This document shows positions 54,538 to 64,000 of a stretch of 64,000 nt of DNA, piece by piece (the stretch's first letter is position 1; every line of letters starts with the position of its first letter). Both the position numbers and the translations under genes were made by a program. The notes below the pieces were generated by a model. The model made no database searches. It was given only the letters and a program-made list of their open reading frames with translations, and was not told the DNA's origin. The DNA is from Spongiactinospora rosea (lineage in GTDB: Bacteria; Actinomycetota; Actinomycetes; Streptosporangiales; Streptosporangiaceae), in the NCBI RefSeq assembly GCF_003315795.1, contig NZ_QMEY01000003.1:558001-622000 (forward strand), written 5' to 3'.

Positions 54538-55179
54538 ATGTCCCGCCGCACCATCGTGATCGCCGTGTCCGCCGTCTGCCTGCTCGCCGTCGTCGCGGGC
54601 CTGCTGGCCTGGTTCCTGGTAGATGACCCGCCGCGCGCCGCCGTGGTGCGCGGCGACCGGACGTCGGCGGTGTACGCGCCGATCGCCGCGCGGACCCAGG
54701 ATCCGGCCCCGCTGACCGTGGCGGAGGTGTTCGCGGCGGGGCAGGTGCGCTCGGGTAAGGTGGTGCTGAACCGGGGGGAGACCGGCTCGCCCGGCGAGTG
54801 CGCCGAGGCGGTGTGGGGGGACACGGTGACCGGGGCGGTCGCCGGATGCACGCAGGCGCTGCGGGCGGGGTACCGGACGCCGGACGGCCGGGTGGCCGGA
54901 CAGTTCGTGATCTTCAACCTGGCCGACGCCGCAGCGGCCGACCGCCTGGTGGACGCGCTCGCCGGACGTACCGGCGGGTTCGCGCGGCTCGCGCCCGGAG
55001 TGCCGGACGACTTCGACGCGGCGCGCAGCCGCGCCCACGCGCGGGCCCTCGGCCACTTCGTCGCGGTGAGCTGGGCCGCGCCGCTGATCGGCGGCCCGGA
55101 GGTGGACCTCACCCGGCACCTGGTCGCGCTGGACACCCTCGGCCAGGCGGCGACCGCCCGCGTGGTGCGGGCGACTTAG
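54538..55179 (+). CDS. Membrane-anchored extracytoplasmic protein, second of a tandem paralogue pair
   Basis: 213 residues. One N-terminal membrane segment (IVIAVSAVCLLAVVAGLLAW) then a domain like that of the preceding gene: YAPIAARTQDPAPLTVAEVF, two Cys in the same context (SPGECAEAVWG, AVAGCTQALRAGY), QFVIFNLADAAAADRLVDAL, and a histidine-containing ending ARALGHFVAVSWAAP. The Pro/Arg-rich cytoplasmic tail of the first copy is absent. ATG 54538 with AGGAG five bases upstream; only five bases separate the two genes. Function unknown. Confidence 0.78.
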   Translation: MSRRTIVIAVSAVCLLAVVAGLLAWFLVDDPPRAAVVRGDRTSAVYAPIAARTQDPAPLTVAEVFAAGQVRSGKVVLNRGETGSPGECAEAVWGDTVTGAVAGCTQALRAGYRTPDGRVAGQFVIFNLADAAAADRLVDALAGRTGGFARLAPGVPDDFDAARSRAHARALGHFVAVSWAAPLIGGPEVDLTRHLVALDTLGQAATARVVRAT

Positions 55180-55373
55180 CGCCGCCTTGACGGCCGCCGC
55201 GGCGGCGACGATGCCGCCCGCGGCCCTTGACGGACATTGCGCCGGATGTTCGTGATGCCGACCTGATGGGCACTATTCCGGCAGGGTACGGTAACCTCTA
55301 CCCACACCGCAGCAGGGCCAACGTCGTCCCTCGCCTGTAGCAACCAGCAGACGAAGACGACGGGAGGGATTCA

Positions 55374-58300
55374 ATGCCTGCTGCCCGCCTCGGGTTCCCC
55401 GAGCCCCAGGGCCTGTACCACCCCGCCACCGAGCACGACTCCTGTGGTGTCGCCATGGTCGCCGACGTGGCAGGCCGGCGCAGCCACGACATCGTCGCCA
55501 AGGCGCTGACCGCGCTCTGCAATCTCGATCACCGGGGGGCCAAGGGGAGCGAGCCGGACACCGGTGACGGCGCCGGCATACTCACCCAGATACCCGACAC
55601 CTTCCTGCGCGTGGTCACCGGCTTCCCGCTGCCCGCGGCCGGGGCCTACGCGGCCGGCACCGCCTTCCTGCCCTCCGACGGGGAGGCCAGGGCGATCGCC
55701 GTGCAGATGATCGAGGAGATCGCCGCCGAGGAAGGGCTCACCGTACTCGGCTGGCGCGACCTGCCCGTCGATGTGACCAACGCCGGACCCTCCGCCCGCG
55801 CGGTCATGCCGTTCTTCCGGCAGCTCTTCGTCGCCTCCCCCGGCGGTGAGCGCGGGCTCGACCTGGACCGCCTGGTCTTCCGCCTGCGCAAGCGCGCCGA
55901 GCACGAGGTGGACGTCTACTTCCCCTCGCTCGGCTCGCGGACCATCGTCTACAAGGGCATGCTGACGACCCCGCAGCTCGAACCCTTCTTCCCCGACCTC
56001 TCCGACGAGCGCTTCGAGTCGGCCATCGCGCTGGTCCACTCGCGCTTCTCCACCAACACCTTCCCCTCCTGGCCGCTGGCGCACCCCTACCGGTACGTCG
56101 CGCACAACGGCGAGATCAACACCGTCAAGGGCAACCGCAACTGGATGCGGGCCCGTGAGGCGATGCTCGCCACCGGCCTGATCCCCGGCGACATGGCGCA
56201 GCTCTTCCCGATCTGCGACCCCGACGCCTCCGACACCGCCTCCTTCGACGAGTGCCTGGAACTGCTGCACCTGGGCGGGCGCAGCCTGCCGCACGCGGTG
56301 CTGATGATGATCCCCGAGGCGTGGGAGAACCACACCGAGATGGACCCCGCGCGGCGGGCGTTCTATGAGTTCCACTCCACGCTGATGGAGGCGTGGGACG
56401 GCCCCGCGTCGATCACCTTCTCCGACGGCACCCTGGTCGGCGCCGTACTGGACCGCAACGGCCTGCGTCCGGGCCGGTTCTGGGTCACCGCGGACGGCCT
56501 GGTCGTGCTCGCCTCCGAGGCGGGCGTACTGGACATCCCGGCCGAGGACGTGGTCCGCAAGGGCCGCCTGCAGCCGGGCCGGATGTTCCTGATCGACACC
56601 GCCCGTGGCAAGATCATCGAGGACGACGAGATCAAGGCGGAGCTGGCCGCCGCCCTGCCGTACGGGGAGTGGCTGCACGCCGGGCTGGTCCGGTTCGAGG
56701 AGCTGCCCGCCCGCGAGCGGCAGATCCCCACCCACGAGGCGCTGGTCAAGCGGCAGCAGACGTTCGGGTACACCGAGGAGGAACTGCGGGTCATCCTGGC
56801 CCCGATGGCCAGGACCGGCGGCGAGCCGCTGGGGTCGATGGGCACCGACACGCCGGTGGCGGTGCTGAGCGAGCGGCCCAGGCTGCTGTTCGACTACTTC
56901 AGCCAGCTCTTCGCGCAGGTCACCAACCCGCCGCTGGACGCCATCCGCGAGGAACTGGTCACCTCGCTGCAGTCCACCATCGGGCCCGAGGGCAACCTGC
57001 TGGAGCCCGGTCCCGCCTCCTGCCGGCGGCTGGTGCTGCCGTACCCGGTGATCGACAACGACGAGCTCGCGAAGATCATCCACATCAACGACGAGGGCGC
57101 GCTGCCCGGCTTCCAGCCGCACGTAGTATCCGGCCTGTACGAGGTGGCGGGCGGCGGCGAGGCGCTGCTCGCCCGGCTTGAGGAGATCCGCGCCGAGGTG
57201 TCGCGGGCCATCGCGGGCGGCGCGCGGATCATCGTGCTGTCCGACCGCGGCTCCTCCGCCACCATGGCGCCGATCCCGGCACTGATGCTCACTGGAGCGG
57301 TACATCACCACCTGATCAGGGAGAAGAGCCGCACCCGGGCCGGCCTGGTGATCGAGACCGCCGAGGCCAGGGAGTGCCACCACATGGCGCTGCTGATCGG
57401 CTACGGCGCCTCGGCGGTCAACCCCTACCTGGCCATCGAGACCGTCGAGGACATGATCGCCACCGGCGTGCTCGACCTCGACCCGCGCAAGGCCGTGCGC
57501 AACCTGATCAAGGCGTACGGCAAGGGCGTGCTGAAGGTCATGTCCAAGATGGGGGTCTCCACCGTCGCCTCCTACACCGGCGCGCAGATCTTCGAGGCGC
57601 TCGGCCTGGGCCAGGAGGTCGTCGACGCCTGCTTCGCCGGGACCACCTCCCGCCTGGGCGGCGTCGGCTTCGACGTACTCGCCCGCGAGGTCGCCGAACG
57701 GCACGCGCACGCATACCCCCGGGTGGAGAACGCGCACCGCCGCCTCGCGGTCGGCGGGGAGTACCAGTGGCGGCGCGAGGGCGAGCCGCACCTGTTCAAC
57801 CCCGACACCGTCTTCAAGCTCCAGCACGCCACCCGCACCCGCCGCTACGAGATATTCAAGGAGTACACCGGCCTGGTGGACTCCCAGTCCGAGCGGCTGA
57901 TGACCCTGCGCGGCATGTTCAAGCTGCGCGGGCGCACCCCGGTGCCGATCGAGGAGGTCGAGCCGGCCTCCGAGATCGTCAAGCGGTTCTCCACCGGAGC
58001 CATGTCCTACGGGTCGATCTCCAGGGAGGCCCACGAGACGCTGGCCATCGCGATGAACCGGCTGGGCGGCAAGTCCAACACCGGCGAGGGCGGCGAGGAC
58101 CCCGAACGGCTCTACGACGCCGAACGGCGCAGCGCGATCAAGCAGGTGGCCAGCGGCCGGTTCGGCGTGACCAGCGAGTACCTGGTCAACGCGACCGACC
58201 TGCAGATCAAGATGGCCCAGGGCGCCAAGCCCGGCGAGGGCGGCCAGCTCCCCGGCCACAAGGTCTACCCGTGGATCGCCCGCACCCGCCACTCCACGCC

Positions 58301-59882
58301 CGGCGTCGGCCTGATCTCGCCGCCGCCGCACCACGACATCTACTCCATCGAGGACCTCGCCCAGCTCATCCACGACCTGAAGAACGCCAACCCGGCCTCC
58401 CGCGTCCATGTGAAGCTGGTGGCCGAGGTCGGGGTCGGCACGGTCGCGGCGGGGGTGTCCAAGGCGCACGCCGATGTGGTGCTCATCTCCGGGCACGACG
58501 GCGGCACCGGCGCCTCGCCGCAGACCAGCATCAAGCACGCGGGCGCGCCGTGGGAGCTGGGCCTGGCCGAGACCCAGCAGACCCTGCTGCTCAACGGCCT
58601 GCGCGACCGGATCGTGGTGCAGGTGGACGGCCAGCTCAAGACCGGCCGCGACGTCGTGGTGGCGGCGCTGCTGGGCGCCGAGGAGTACGGCTTCGCCACC
58701 GCGCCGCTGGTGGTCTCGGGCTGCGTGATGATGCGCGTCTGCCACCTGGACACCTGCCCGGTCGGCGTGGCCACCCAGAACCCCGAACTGCGCAAGCGGT
58801 TCTCCGGCAAGCCGGAGTTCGTGGTCAACTTCTTCGAGTTCATCGCCGAGGAGGTCCGCGAGCTGCTGGCCGAGCTGGGGTTCCGGTCGCTGGAGGAGGC
58901 CATCGGGCACAGCGAGCTGCTGGACACCCGGGCGGCGGTGGACCACTGGAAGGCGTCCGGGCTGGACCTGTCGCCGATCCTGTACCGGCCGGAGCTGCCG
59001 GCGAGCGCGTCGCTGCGCCGTACCGAGTTCCAGGACCACGGCCTGGACCGGGCACTGGACAACACGCTCATCCAGCTCGCCGAGGGCGCGCTTAACCTGG
59101 GTGAACCGGTCACCCTGCAACTGCCGATCCGCAACGTCAACCGCACGGTCGGCACCATGCTCGGCCACGAGGTCACCAAGCGGTACGGCGGGTCCGGCCT
59201 GCCCGACGACACCATCGACGTGTCGTTCACCGGCAGCGCGGGCAACTCCTTCGGGGCGTTCGTGCCCAGGGGGATCACCCTGCGCCTGACCGGCGACGCC
59301 AACGACTACCTGGGCAAGGGCCTGTCCGGTGGCCGGCTCGTCGTCCGGCCGCACCCGGACGCGCAGTTCGCCGCCGAGACCCAGGTCATCGCCGGGAACG
59401 TCGGCCTGTACGGGGCCACCTCCGGCGAGGTGTTCGTCCGCGGGATCGTCGGCGAGCGGTTCTGCGTCCGCAACTCCGGCGCCACCGCGGTGGTGGAGGG
59501 CGTCGGCGACCACGGTTGTGAGTACATGACCGGCGGCCGGGCCGTCATCCTCGGGCCCACCGGGCGCAACCTCGCGGCCGGGATGTCGGGCGGCATCGCG
59601 TACGTGCTCGACCTTGAGACCGCGCGGGTCAACCGCGAGATGGTCGAGATCGAGTCGCTGGACGAGGCCGACGCCGAGTTCCTGCGCGAGATCGTCGAGC
59701 GGCACCTGGCCGAGACCGGCTCCACGGTCGCCAAGGAGCTGCTCGCCGGCTGGGAGGCGGCGGCGAGCCGGTTCGGCAAGATCATGCCCCGGGACTACAA
59801 GCGGGTGCTCGCCGCGCGGGCCGCCGCCGAGGCCGAAGGGCGCGACATCGACGAGGCGGTCATGGCCGCCGCGCACGGATAA
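55374..59882 (+). CDS. gltB: Glutamate synthase large subunit
   Basis: Makes two glutamates from glutamine and 2-oxoglutarate. A 23-residue propeptide is followed by Cys24 ([12 protein letters not shown]), the N-terminal nucleophile released by processing. The amidotransferase domain ([34 protein letters not shown]) leads to the central and FMN domains ([39 protein letters not shown]). The 3Fe-4S cysteines are [19 protein letters not shown] and the beta-helix GXGXG-like domain closes the protein. 1502 residues. ATG 55374 after GGGAGGGA; a TACGGT or TAACCT -10 is near 55287-55297. Confidence 0.97.
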   Translation: MPAARLGFPEPQGLYHPATEHDSCGVAMVADVAGRRSHDIVAKALTALCNLDHRGAKGSEPDTGDGAGILTQIPDTFLRVVTGFPLPAAGAYAAGTAFLPSDGEARAIAVQMIEEIAAEEGLTVLGWRDLPVDVTNAGPSARAVMPFFRQLFVASPGGERGLDLDRLVFRLRKRAEHEVDVYFPSLGSRTIVYKGMLTTPQLEPFFPDLSDERFESAIALVHSRFSTNTFPSWPLAHPYRYVAHNGEINTVKGNRNWMRAREAMLATGLIPGDMAQLFPICDPDASDTASFDECLELLHLGGRSLPHAVLMMIPEAWENHTEMDPARRAFYEFHSTLMEAWDGPASITFSDGTLVGAVLDRNGLRPGRFWVTADGLVVLASEAGVLDIPAEDVVRKGRLQPGRMFLIDTARGKIIEDDEIKAELAAALPYGEWLHAGLVRFEELPARERQIPTHEALVKRQQTFGYTEEELRVILAPMARTGGEPLGSMGTDTPVAVLSERPRLLFDYFSQLFAQVTNPPLDAIREELVTSLQSTIGPEGNLLEPGPASCRRLVLPYPVIDNDELAKIIHINDEGALPGFQPHVVSGLYEVAGGGEALLARLEEIRAEVSRAIAGGARIIVLSDRGSSATMAPIPALMLTGAVHHHLIREKSRTRAGLVIETAEARECHHMALLIGYGASAVNPYLAIETVEDMIATGVLDLDPRKAVRNLIKAYGKGVLKVMSKMGVSTVASYTGAQIFEALGLGQEVVDACFAGTTSRLGGVGFDVLAREVAERHAHAYPRVENAHRRLAVGGEYQWRREGEPHLFNPDTVFKLQHATRTRRYEIFKEYTGLVDSQSERLMTLRGMFKLRGRTPVPIEEVEPASEIVKRFSTGAMSYGSISREAHETLAIAMNRLGGKSNTGEGGEDPERLYDAERRSAIKQVASGRFGVTSEYLVNATDLQIKMAQGAKPGEGGQLPGHKVYPWIARTRHSTPGVGLISPPPHHDIYSIEDLAQLIHDLKNANPASRVHVKLVAEVGVGTVAAGVSKAHADVVLISGHDGGTGASPQTSIKHAGAPWELGLAETQQTLLLNGLRDRIVVQVDGQLKTGRDVVVAALLGAEEYGFATAPLVVSGCVMMRVCHLDTCPVGVATQNPELRKRFSGKPEFVVNFFEFIAEEVRELLAELGFRSLEEAIGHSELLDTRAAVDHWKASGLDLSPILYRPELPASASLRRTEFQDHGLDRALDNTLIQLAEGALNLGEPVTLQLPIRNVNRTVGTMLGHEVTKRYGGSGLPDDTIDVSFTGSAGNSFGAFVPRGITLRLTGDANDYLGKGLSGGRLVVRPHPDAQFAAETQVIAGNVGLYGATSGEVFVRGIVGERFCVRNSGATAVVEGVGDHGCEYMTGGRAVILGPTGRNLAAGMSGGIAYVLDLETARVNREMVEIESLDEADAEFLREIVERHLAETGSTVAKELLAGWEAAASRFGKIMPRDYKRVLAARAAAEAEGRDIDEAVMAAAHG

Positions 59883-59895
59883 GGGAGGTTCGACG

Positions 59896-61380
59896 ATGGC
59901 CGACCCCAAGGGGTTCCTCACGCACCCGCGCGAGCTGCCGGCGCGCCGGCCCGTGGACGTGCGCATCCGCGACTGGCGGGAGGTCTACACCGACTTCCCG
60001 CGGTCCGCGCTGGCCAGGCAGGCCGCGCGGTGCATGGACTGCGGCATCCCGTTCTGCCACAACGGCTGCCCGCTGGGCAACCTGATCCCGGAGTGGAACG
60101 ACCTCGTCTACCGCGACGACTGGCGCGACGCGATCGAACGGCTGCACGCCACCAACAACTTCCCGGAGTTCACCGGGAGGCTGTGCCCCGCCCCGTGCGA
60201 GGCGGCGTGCGTGCTGGGGATCAACTCCGACCCGGTCGCGATCAAGCGGGTCGAGGTGGAGATCATCGACCGGGCGTTCGCCGAGGGCTGGGTCGTCCCG
60301 CAGCCGCCGCAGACCAGGACCGGCAAGCGGGTCGCGGTGGTCGGTTCCGGCCCCGCCGGGCTCGCCGCCGCCCAGCAGCTCACCCGCGCGGGCCACGACG
60401 TCGTGGTGTTCGAGCGGGCCGACCGGATCGGCGGGCTGCTGCGGTACGGCATCCCCGAGTTCAAGATGGAAAAGCGGCACATCGAACGGCGGATCGCCCA
60501 GATGCGGGCCGAGGGCACCGAGTTCCGCACCGGCGTCAACGTCGGCGTGGACATCACCGCCGCCGAACTGCGCGAGCGGTTCGACGCGGTGGTGCTCGCG
60601 GGCGGCGCGACCGCCTGGCGCGACCTGCCGGTGCCCGGCCGCGAACTCGCGGGCATCCACCAGGCGATGGAGTACCTTCCGCTCGCCAACCGGGTGCAGG
60701 AGGGCGACTACGCGGCCCCGCCGATCTCGGCGGAGGGCAAGCACGTGGTGGTGATCGGCGGTGGCGACACCGGCGCCGACTGCATCGGCACGGCCCTGCG
60801 CCAGGGCGCGGCCTCGATCACCCAGCTTGAGATCATGCCGCGTCCGCCGGAGTCGCGGCCGGGCGCTCAGCCGTGGCCGACCTTCCCGACGCTGTTCAAG
60901 ATGGAGAGCGCCCACGAGGAACTGGCCGGCCAGGGCGGCGACCGGGTGTACGCGGTGTCCACGACCGAGTTCGCCGGCGACGCCGAAGGACGGGTCAGGG
61001 CGCTGCGCCTGGTCGAGGTGGAGGGCCCGGGCAGCGGGTTCCGGCCGATCCCCGGCACCGAGCGGGAGATCCCGGCCGAGCTGGTCACGCTGGCGATGGG
61101 CTTCGTGGGCCCGGAACACGGCGGCCTGCTCGCCGACCTCGCCGGACAGTCCGGCGACGCCGAGTCCTTCTTCGACGCCCGCGGCAACGTGGCCCGCGAC
61201 GCCTCCTACATGTCGCCGCTGGACGGCGTCTTCGTGGCGGGCGACATGGGCCGCGGCCAGTCCCTCATCGTCTGGGCCATCGCCGAGGGCCGCTCCGCCG
61301 CCGCCGCCACCGACCACTACCTCACCGGCCGCACCGCCCTCCCCACCCCGATCCCCCCGACAGCCCGCCCCCTGGTCTGA
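59896..61380 (+). CDS. gltD: Glutamate synthase small subunit
   Basis: NADPH-oxidising partner of GltB, 494 residues. Two 4Fe-4S cysteine clusters are in CMDCGIPFCHNGCPLGNLIP and RLCPAPCEAACVLGIN. FAD binds at VAVVGSGPAGLAAAQQL and NADPH at HVVVIGGGDTGADCIGTALR; GVFVAGDMGRGQSLIVWAIA is the family C-terminal FAD segment. ATG 59896 follows GGGAGG, 13 bases after gltB. Confidence 0.96.
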   Translation: MADPKGFLTHPRELPARRPVDVRIRDWREVYTDFPRSALARQAARCMDCGIPFCHNGCPLGNLIPEWNDLVYRDDWRDAIERLHATNNFPEFTGRLCPAPCEAACVLGINSDPVAIKRVEVEIIDRAFAEGWVVPQPPQTRTGKRVAVVGSGPAGLAAAQQLTRAGHDVVVFERADRIGGLLRYGIPEFKMEKRHIERRIAQMRAEGTEFRTGVNVGVDITAAELRERFDAVVLAGGATAWRDLPVPGRELAGIHQAMEYLPLANRVQEGDYAAPPISAEGKHVVVIGGGDTGADCIGTALRQGAASITQLEIMPRPPESRPGAQPWPTFPTLFKMESAHEELAGQGGDRVYAVSTTEFAGDAEGRVRALRLVEVEGPGSGFRPIPGTEREIPAELVTLAMGFVGPEHGGLLADLAGQSGDAESFFDARGNVARDASYMSPLDGVFVAGDMGRGQSLIVWAIAEGRSAAAATDHYLTGRTALPTPIPPTARPLV

Positions 61381-61410
61381 CCGGGCCCCATACCAGTACC
61401 AGGCACTCAG

Positions 61411-61448
61411 GGCCCCCTCGTCCGCCGGTCCGCCGGTCCGAGGGGGCC
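61411..61448. terminator. Hairpin downstream of gltD
   Basis: GGCCCCCTCG (61411-61420) pairs perfectly with CGAGGGGGCC (61439-61448), 10 bp with an 18-base loop, about 30 bases after the gltD stop. Probable end of the gltBD transcript; no T-tract. Confidence 0.6.
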
Positions 61449-61720
61449 GCATGGGCGTACGTCACGGCCCGCCGCGGTCCCGTCGGTCCGTTGATCTGAC
61501 GGGGCCGTGCCGGGCGGATGGCGCTGCCCGTTGAGGTCCCCCGGGCGGCTGGTCCGCCGGTTCAAGGGGGCGAACGGGGCGCAGGTGTCGCCTGTCGTGA
61601 TCTCGCCGACGGCTGGTCTGTTGATTCGACGTGGACGCGTCAGGCGTACGGCGTTGCCCTTCGCGAGCCCGCCGAAAGCCGGATCCGCCGGTCTGACGGG
61701 GGCCGTACCGGGCGTACGGT
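61427..61720. repeat. Degenerate tandem repeat array, about five units of 58-67 bp
   Basis: Cores of about 37 bp start near 61427, 61485, 61551, 61615 and 61682, with consensus close to GGTCCGCCGGTCTGACGGGG followed by GCCGTACCGGGCGTACGG. Sequence between cores is also partly conserved (TCGCCGACGGCT-like ends). No convincing ORF runs through the array. It fills much of the 586-base gap between gltD and the protease gene; the remainder (61721-61966) holds that gene's promoter region and nothing else I recognise. Confidence 0.65.
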
Positions 61721-61966
61721 GCCGGGCGGCGTGATACCTCCGACATCCCGACACACCGGTGATTACGCACGTCCGGCCCCTGCGTGGGGGCGGCGTGCAT
61801 GATCTTTCTGATCCCTTTTGGTTCGTGGGTACGGCGGGGCCCGTCCGTTGGTGCCGTACAAATCGCGAAAAGTCAGTCAAAAGATGCCAGGAGGGTGAAG
61901 TAGCAGAGTCTAGGGTTGGATCCCTGGACAGAATGCTGGGGGAGAGCCGGCACAGCGGGAGGGTTG

Positions 61967-63673
61967 ATGAGACGGGGGAACGATCGCCTGGCCCGCGCTG
62001 TGGCCGCGCTCGCCGTGACATGTGCGATGGCGCCGGCCATCGCCGGGGCCGGGGCGGTGCCCGCAGGTACGCAGGAGGGGGCCCAGGCGCGCCGGGCTCA
62101 CCTGGTCTTCTATGCCGAAGGCGGGCGGGCGGCGGCCGAGCGGGCCGTGCGGGAGGCGGGGGGCACGCTCCGGCCGGGTGAGGCCGATCCACGGCTCGGG
62201 TACCTCGTCGCCGACGGTCCGGGGACCGCGTTCGTCCGGAACCTGGCGCACAGTGACGCCATCGTCGGCGTATCCGCCAACCGGCGGATCGGGACGGCCA
62301 CCCGGGCGGCGGGCACGCTCGCCGTACCCCGCGTCGACAAGGACCTCGCCGGTCACGCCGACCTCGGCACCGCCCTCGCCGCCGGCGCGGAACCGCTCGC
62401 CGACCGGCAGTGGGACATGAAGATGATCGGCGCGACCGCCGCCAAGTCCTACGCCGCCGCGCCCGGCGACAAGCGGGTCCTGGTCGGGGTGATCGACACC
62501 GGCGTGGACGGCTCGCACCCCGACATCGCGCCCAACTTCGACCGCGGGCTCAGCCGCAACTTCGTCACCGACCAGCCCAAGGACCCCAAGGGCCAGGAGC
62601 TGGACGGCCCCTGCGAGCACGCCGGCTGCAAGGACCCCGTGGACGTGGACGACGACGGCCACGGCACCCACGTCGCCAGTACCATCGCCTCGCCCATCAA
62701 CGGCCTCGGCGTCGCGGGCGTCGCGCCCAACGTGACCGTGGTCAACATCCGCGCCGGCCAGGACTCCGGGCTGTTCTTCCTCAAGCCCAGCCTGGACGCC
62801 CTGACCTACGCCGCCGACGCCGGCATCGACGTGGTCAACATGAGCTACTACATCGACCCCTGGCTGTTCAACTGCACCGACAACCCCGCCGACTCCAAGG
62901 CCGAGCAGCTGGAGCAGCGCGGCATCATCACCGGCATGCAGCGCGCCCTGGACTACGCCCGCGGCAAGGGCGTCACGCTGATCAGCGCCATCGGCAACGG
63001 CGCCACCGACCTCGGCCGCCCCAAGGTGGACACCACCAGCCCCGACCACCCTTCAGGGGCCGAGCGCACCCGGCGGATCGACAACACCTGCCTGAACGTC
63101 CCGGCCGAGTCCAAGGGCGTCATCTCGGTCTCCGCGGTCGGCCCGGACAAGGCCAAGGCCGCCTACTCCGACTACGGCATCGAGCAGACCGACCTCACCG
63201 CGCCCGGCGGCGACACGGGGAGCGGCGACGTCACCAAGACCATCCTGGCCGCCGCGCCCGAGCGGGCGCTACGCGAGCGCGGCCTGATCGGCCCGGACGG
63301 CGCCCCCAAGAGCCCCGCGGTCGTACGCGACTGCCGCGGCGCCACCTGCGCCTACTACCAGTACCTCCAGGGCACCTCGATGGCCGCCCCGCACGCCACC
63401 GGCGTGGCCGCCATCCTGATCAGCCGGTTCGGCGGGAGCGCGAACGGGGCCAAGGGGACCGAGGGCGGCAAGGCGGCGGGCGGCGCGTTCGGCATGGACC
63501 CCGGCAAGGTCAAGGCCCTGCTGTACGAGACCGCCACGCCGATCGCCTGCCCGATGCCGCGCGGCCAGCGGTACGTGGACGGCACCCACACCTGTGAGGG
63601 CGACCGCTCGCGCAACGGCTTCTACGGCCACGGGCTGGTCGACGCCGCCAAGGCCGCCACCATCCGCCCCTGA
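61967..63673 (+). CDS. Secreted subtilisin-like serine protease (S8 family)
   Basis: 568 residues. A signal peptide (MRRGNDRLARAVAALAVTCA, then MAPAIAGAGA) is followed by an inhibitor-I9-like propeptide (AHLVFYAEGGRAAAERAV). The catalytic domain has Asp in VGVIDTGVDGSHPDI near residue 175, His in DDGHGTHVAST near residue 232 and Ser in LQGTSMAAPHATGVAAIL near residue 473. The oxyanion Asn is in LISAIGNGA. Several Cys in the insert regions suggest disulfides. No C-terminal membrane anchor, so it is probably released. ATG 61967 follows GGGAGGG; TTG 61964 and TTG 61916 are alternatives. Confidence 0.93.
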   Translation: MRRGNDRLARAVAALAVTCAMAPAIAGAGAVPAGTQEGAQARRAHLVFYAEGGRAAAERAVREAGGTLRPGEADPRLGYLVADGPGTAFVRNLAHSDAIVGVSANRRIGTATRAAGTLAVPRVDKDLAGHADLGTALAAGAEPLADRQWDMKMIGATAAKSYAAAPGDKRVLVGVIDTGVDGSHPDIAPNFDRGLSRNFVTDQPKDPKGQELDGPCEHAGCKDPVDVDDDGHGTHVASTIASPINGLGVAGVAPNVTVVNIRAGQDSGLFFLKPSLDALTYAADAGIDVVNMSYYIDPWLFNCTDNPADSKAEQLEQRGIITGMQRALDYARGKGVTLISAIGNGATDLGRPKVDTTSPDHPSGAERTRRIDNTCLNVPAESKGVISVSAVGPDKAKAAYSDYGIEQTDLTAPGGDTGSGDVTKTILAAAPERALRERGLIGPDGAPKSPAVVRDCRGATCAYYQYLQGTSMAAPHATGVAAILISRFGGSANGAKGTEGGKAAGGAFGMDPGKVKALLYETATPIACPMPRGQRYVDGTHTCEGDRSRNGFYGHGLVDAAKAATIRP

Positions 63674-63708
63674 GTACCCGGCTCGGGGCGGTTGAGTAGG
63701 GACGCGGA

Positions 63709-63737
63709 TTGCCGGTCCCCGGCCGCCCGCCTAACGT
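63709..63737 (+). promoter_or_regulatory. Promoter of the leaderless DUF2784 gene
   Basis: TTGCCG (63709-63714), a 17-base spacer and TAACGT (63732-63737) end seven bases before the ATG at 63745. No SD is present. It is the clearest complete leaderless promoter in the window. Confidence 0.65.
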
Positions 63738-63744
63738 CGGATAC

Positions 63745-64000
63745 ATGGGATATCGGCTGGTCGGAGACGGCGCGATGGTCGTCCACTTCCTCTTCCTCGC
63801 GTACATGGCGCTCGGCGGGTTCCTGGCCTGGTGGCTGCCGCGGAGCATGTGGGCGCACGCCGCGGTCGCGGCCTGGGGACTGATCTCCATCACCACGGGC
63901 GTGGAGTGCCCGCTGACCGCCCTGGAGAACTGGGGCAGGACCAACGCCGGGCTCGCCGGGCTCGGCCCGAACGGGTTCATCGACCACTACATCGAGGGGA
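63745..64000 (+). CDS. DUF2784 membrane protein, N-terminal part (cut by window end)
   Basis: The frame is open from ATG 63745 to the window edge, 85 codons. Segments VHFLFLAYMALGGFLAWWLP and HAAVAAWGLISITTGVECPL TALENW match the DUF2784 pattern, including the conserved Cys-Pro-Leu-Thr and the following Glu-Asn-Trp. Small membrane proteins of unknown function. The C-terminal end is beyond 64000. Confidence 0.85.
   Translation, partial: MGYRLVGDGAMVVHFLFLAYMALGGFLAWWLPRSMWAHAAVAAWGLISITTGVECPLTALENWGRTNAGLAGLGPNGFIDHYIEG

Noticed and set aside
55371..59966. 1531-codon reverse frame opposite gltB
   Set aside because: Antisense shadow with no start signals or motifs; gltB is intact.
61427..61720. 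CRISPR array
   Set aside because: Units are diverged across their whole length, there are no unique spacers between identical repeats, and no cas genes are nearby.

Overview
This 64 kb window is high-GC actinobacterial chromosome, most likely from the Streptosporangiales (Nonomuraea or Streptosporangium type). I infer this from GC-rich codon use, many GTG/TTG starts, DivIVA/SepF division genes, a bifunctional PriA, tandem Ser/Thr kinases, HGxxPAAW and TIGR02234 proteins, and start sites without ribosome binding sites. It is conserved core sequence. I see no prophage, insertion sequence, CRISPR array, tRNA or rRNA.

Layout. 1-6.9 kb: end of the division and cell-wall cluster (ftsQ end, ftsZ, yggS, sepF, yggT, divIVA) and a repeat-rich membrane protein with paired-cysteine motifs. 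6.9-12.6 kb: ileS (reverse) under a translational T-box, then dksA-like, lspA and an rluD-family gene. 12.9-18.3 kb: two transmembrane Ser/Thr kinases (reverse). 18.4-27.6 kb: a possible attenuator ahead of a fused, degenerate DAHP synthase/chorismate mutase gene, then dnaE, a class A PBP, a murA with Asp at the catalytic Cys position, and a DUF2567 gene. 27.7-29.7 kb: amidase and ybaK (reverse). 29.7-35.4 kb: hisD-C-B, a small membrane gene, hisH, another small membrane gene, priA and hisF. 35.8-45.3 kb: block separating hisF from hisI, holding a two-component system with an extra membrane partner, a glutamine-synthetase-like ligase, a TIGR03085 gene, an asymmetric heterodimeric ABC exporter and a minimal SepF paralogue. 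45.4-50.9 kb: hisI, Trp-associated membrane genes, trpC, trpB and trpA, without trpE or trpF. 51-55.2 kb: MauE/DoxX-like protein, DsbA-like thioredoxin, lgt and two tandem paralogous anchored proteins. 55.4-61.4 kb: gltB-gltD. 61.4-64 kb: a degenerate intergenic repeat array, a secreted subtilisin-like protease and the start of a DUF2784 gene.

The genes serve division and cell-wall growth, replication, lipoprotein maturation (lspA and lgt, 40 kb apart), glutamate supply and aromatic/histidine synthesis. PriA would serve both His and Trp pathways because no trpF is present. The best candidates for something new are the leader/terminator region before the degenerate DAHPS-CM fusion, the cysteine-motif repeat protein, the paralogue pair after lgt, and two intergenic repeat families. 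Everything else matches known families. Function calls come from reading translated motifs; no search was run.
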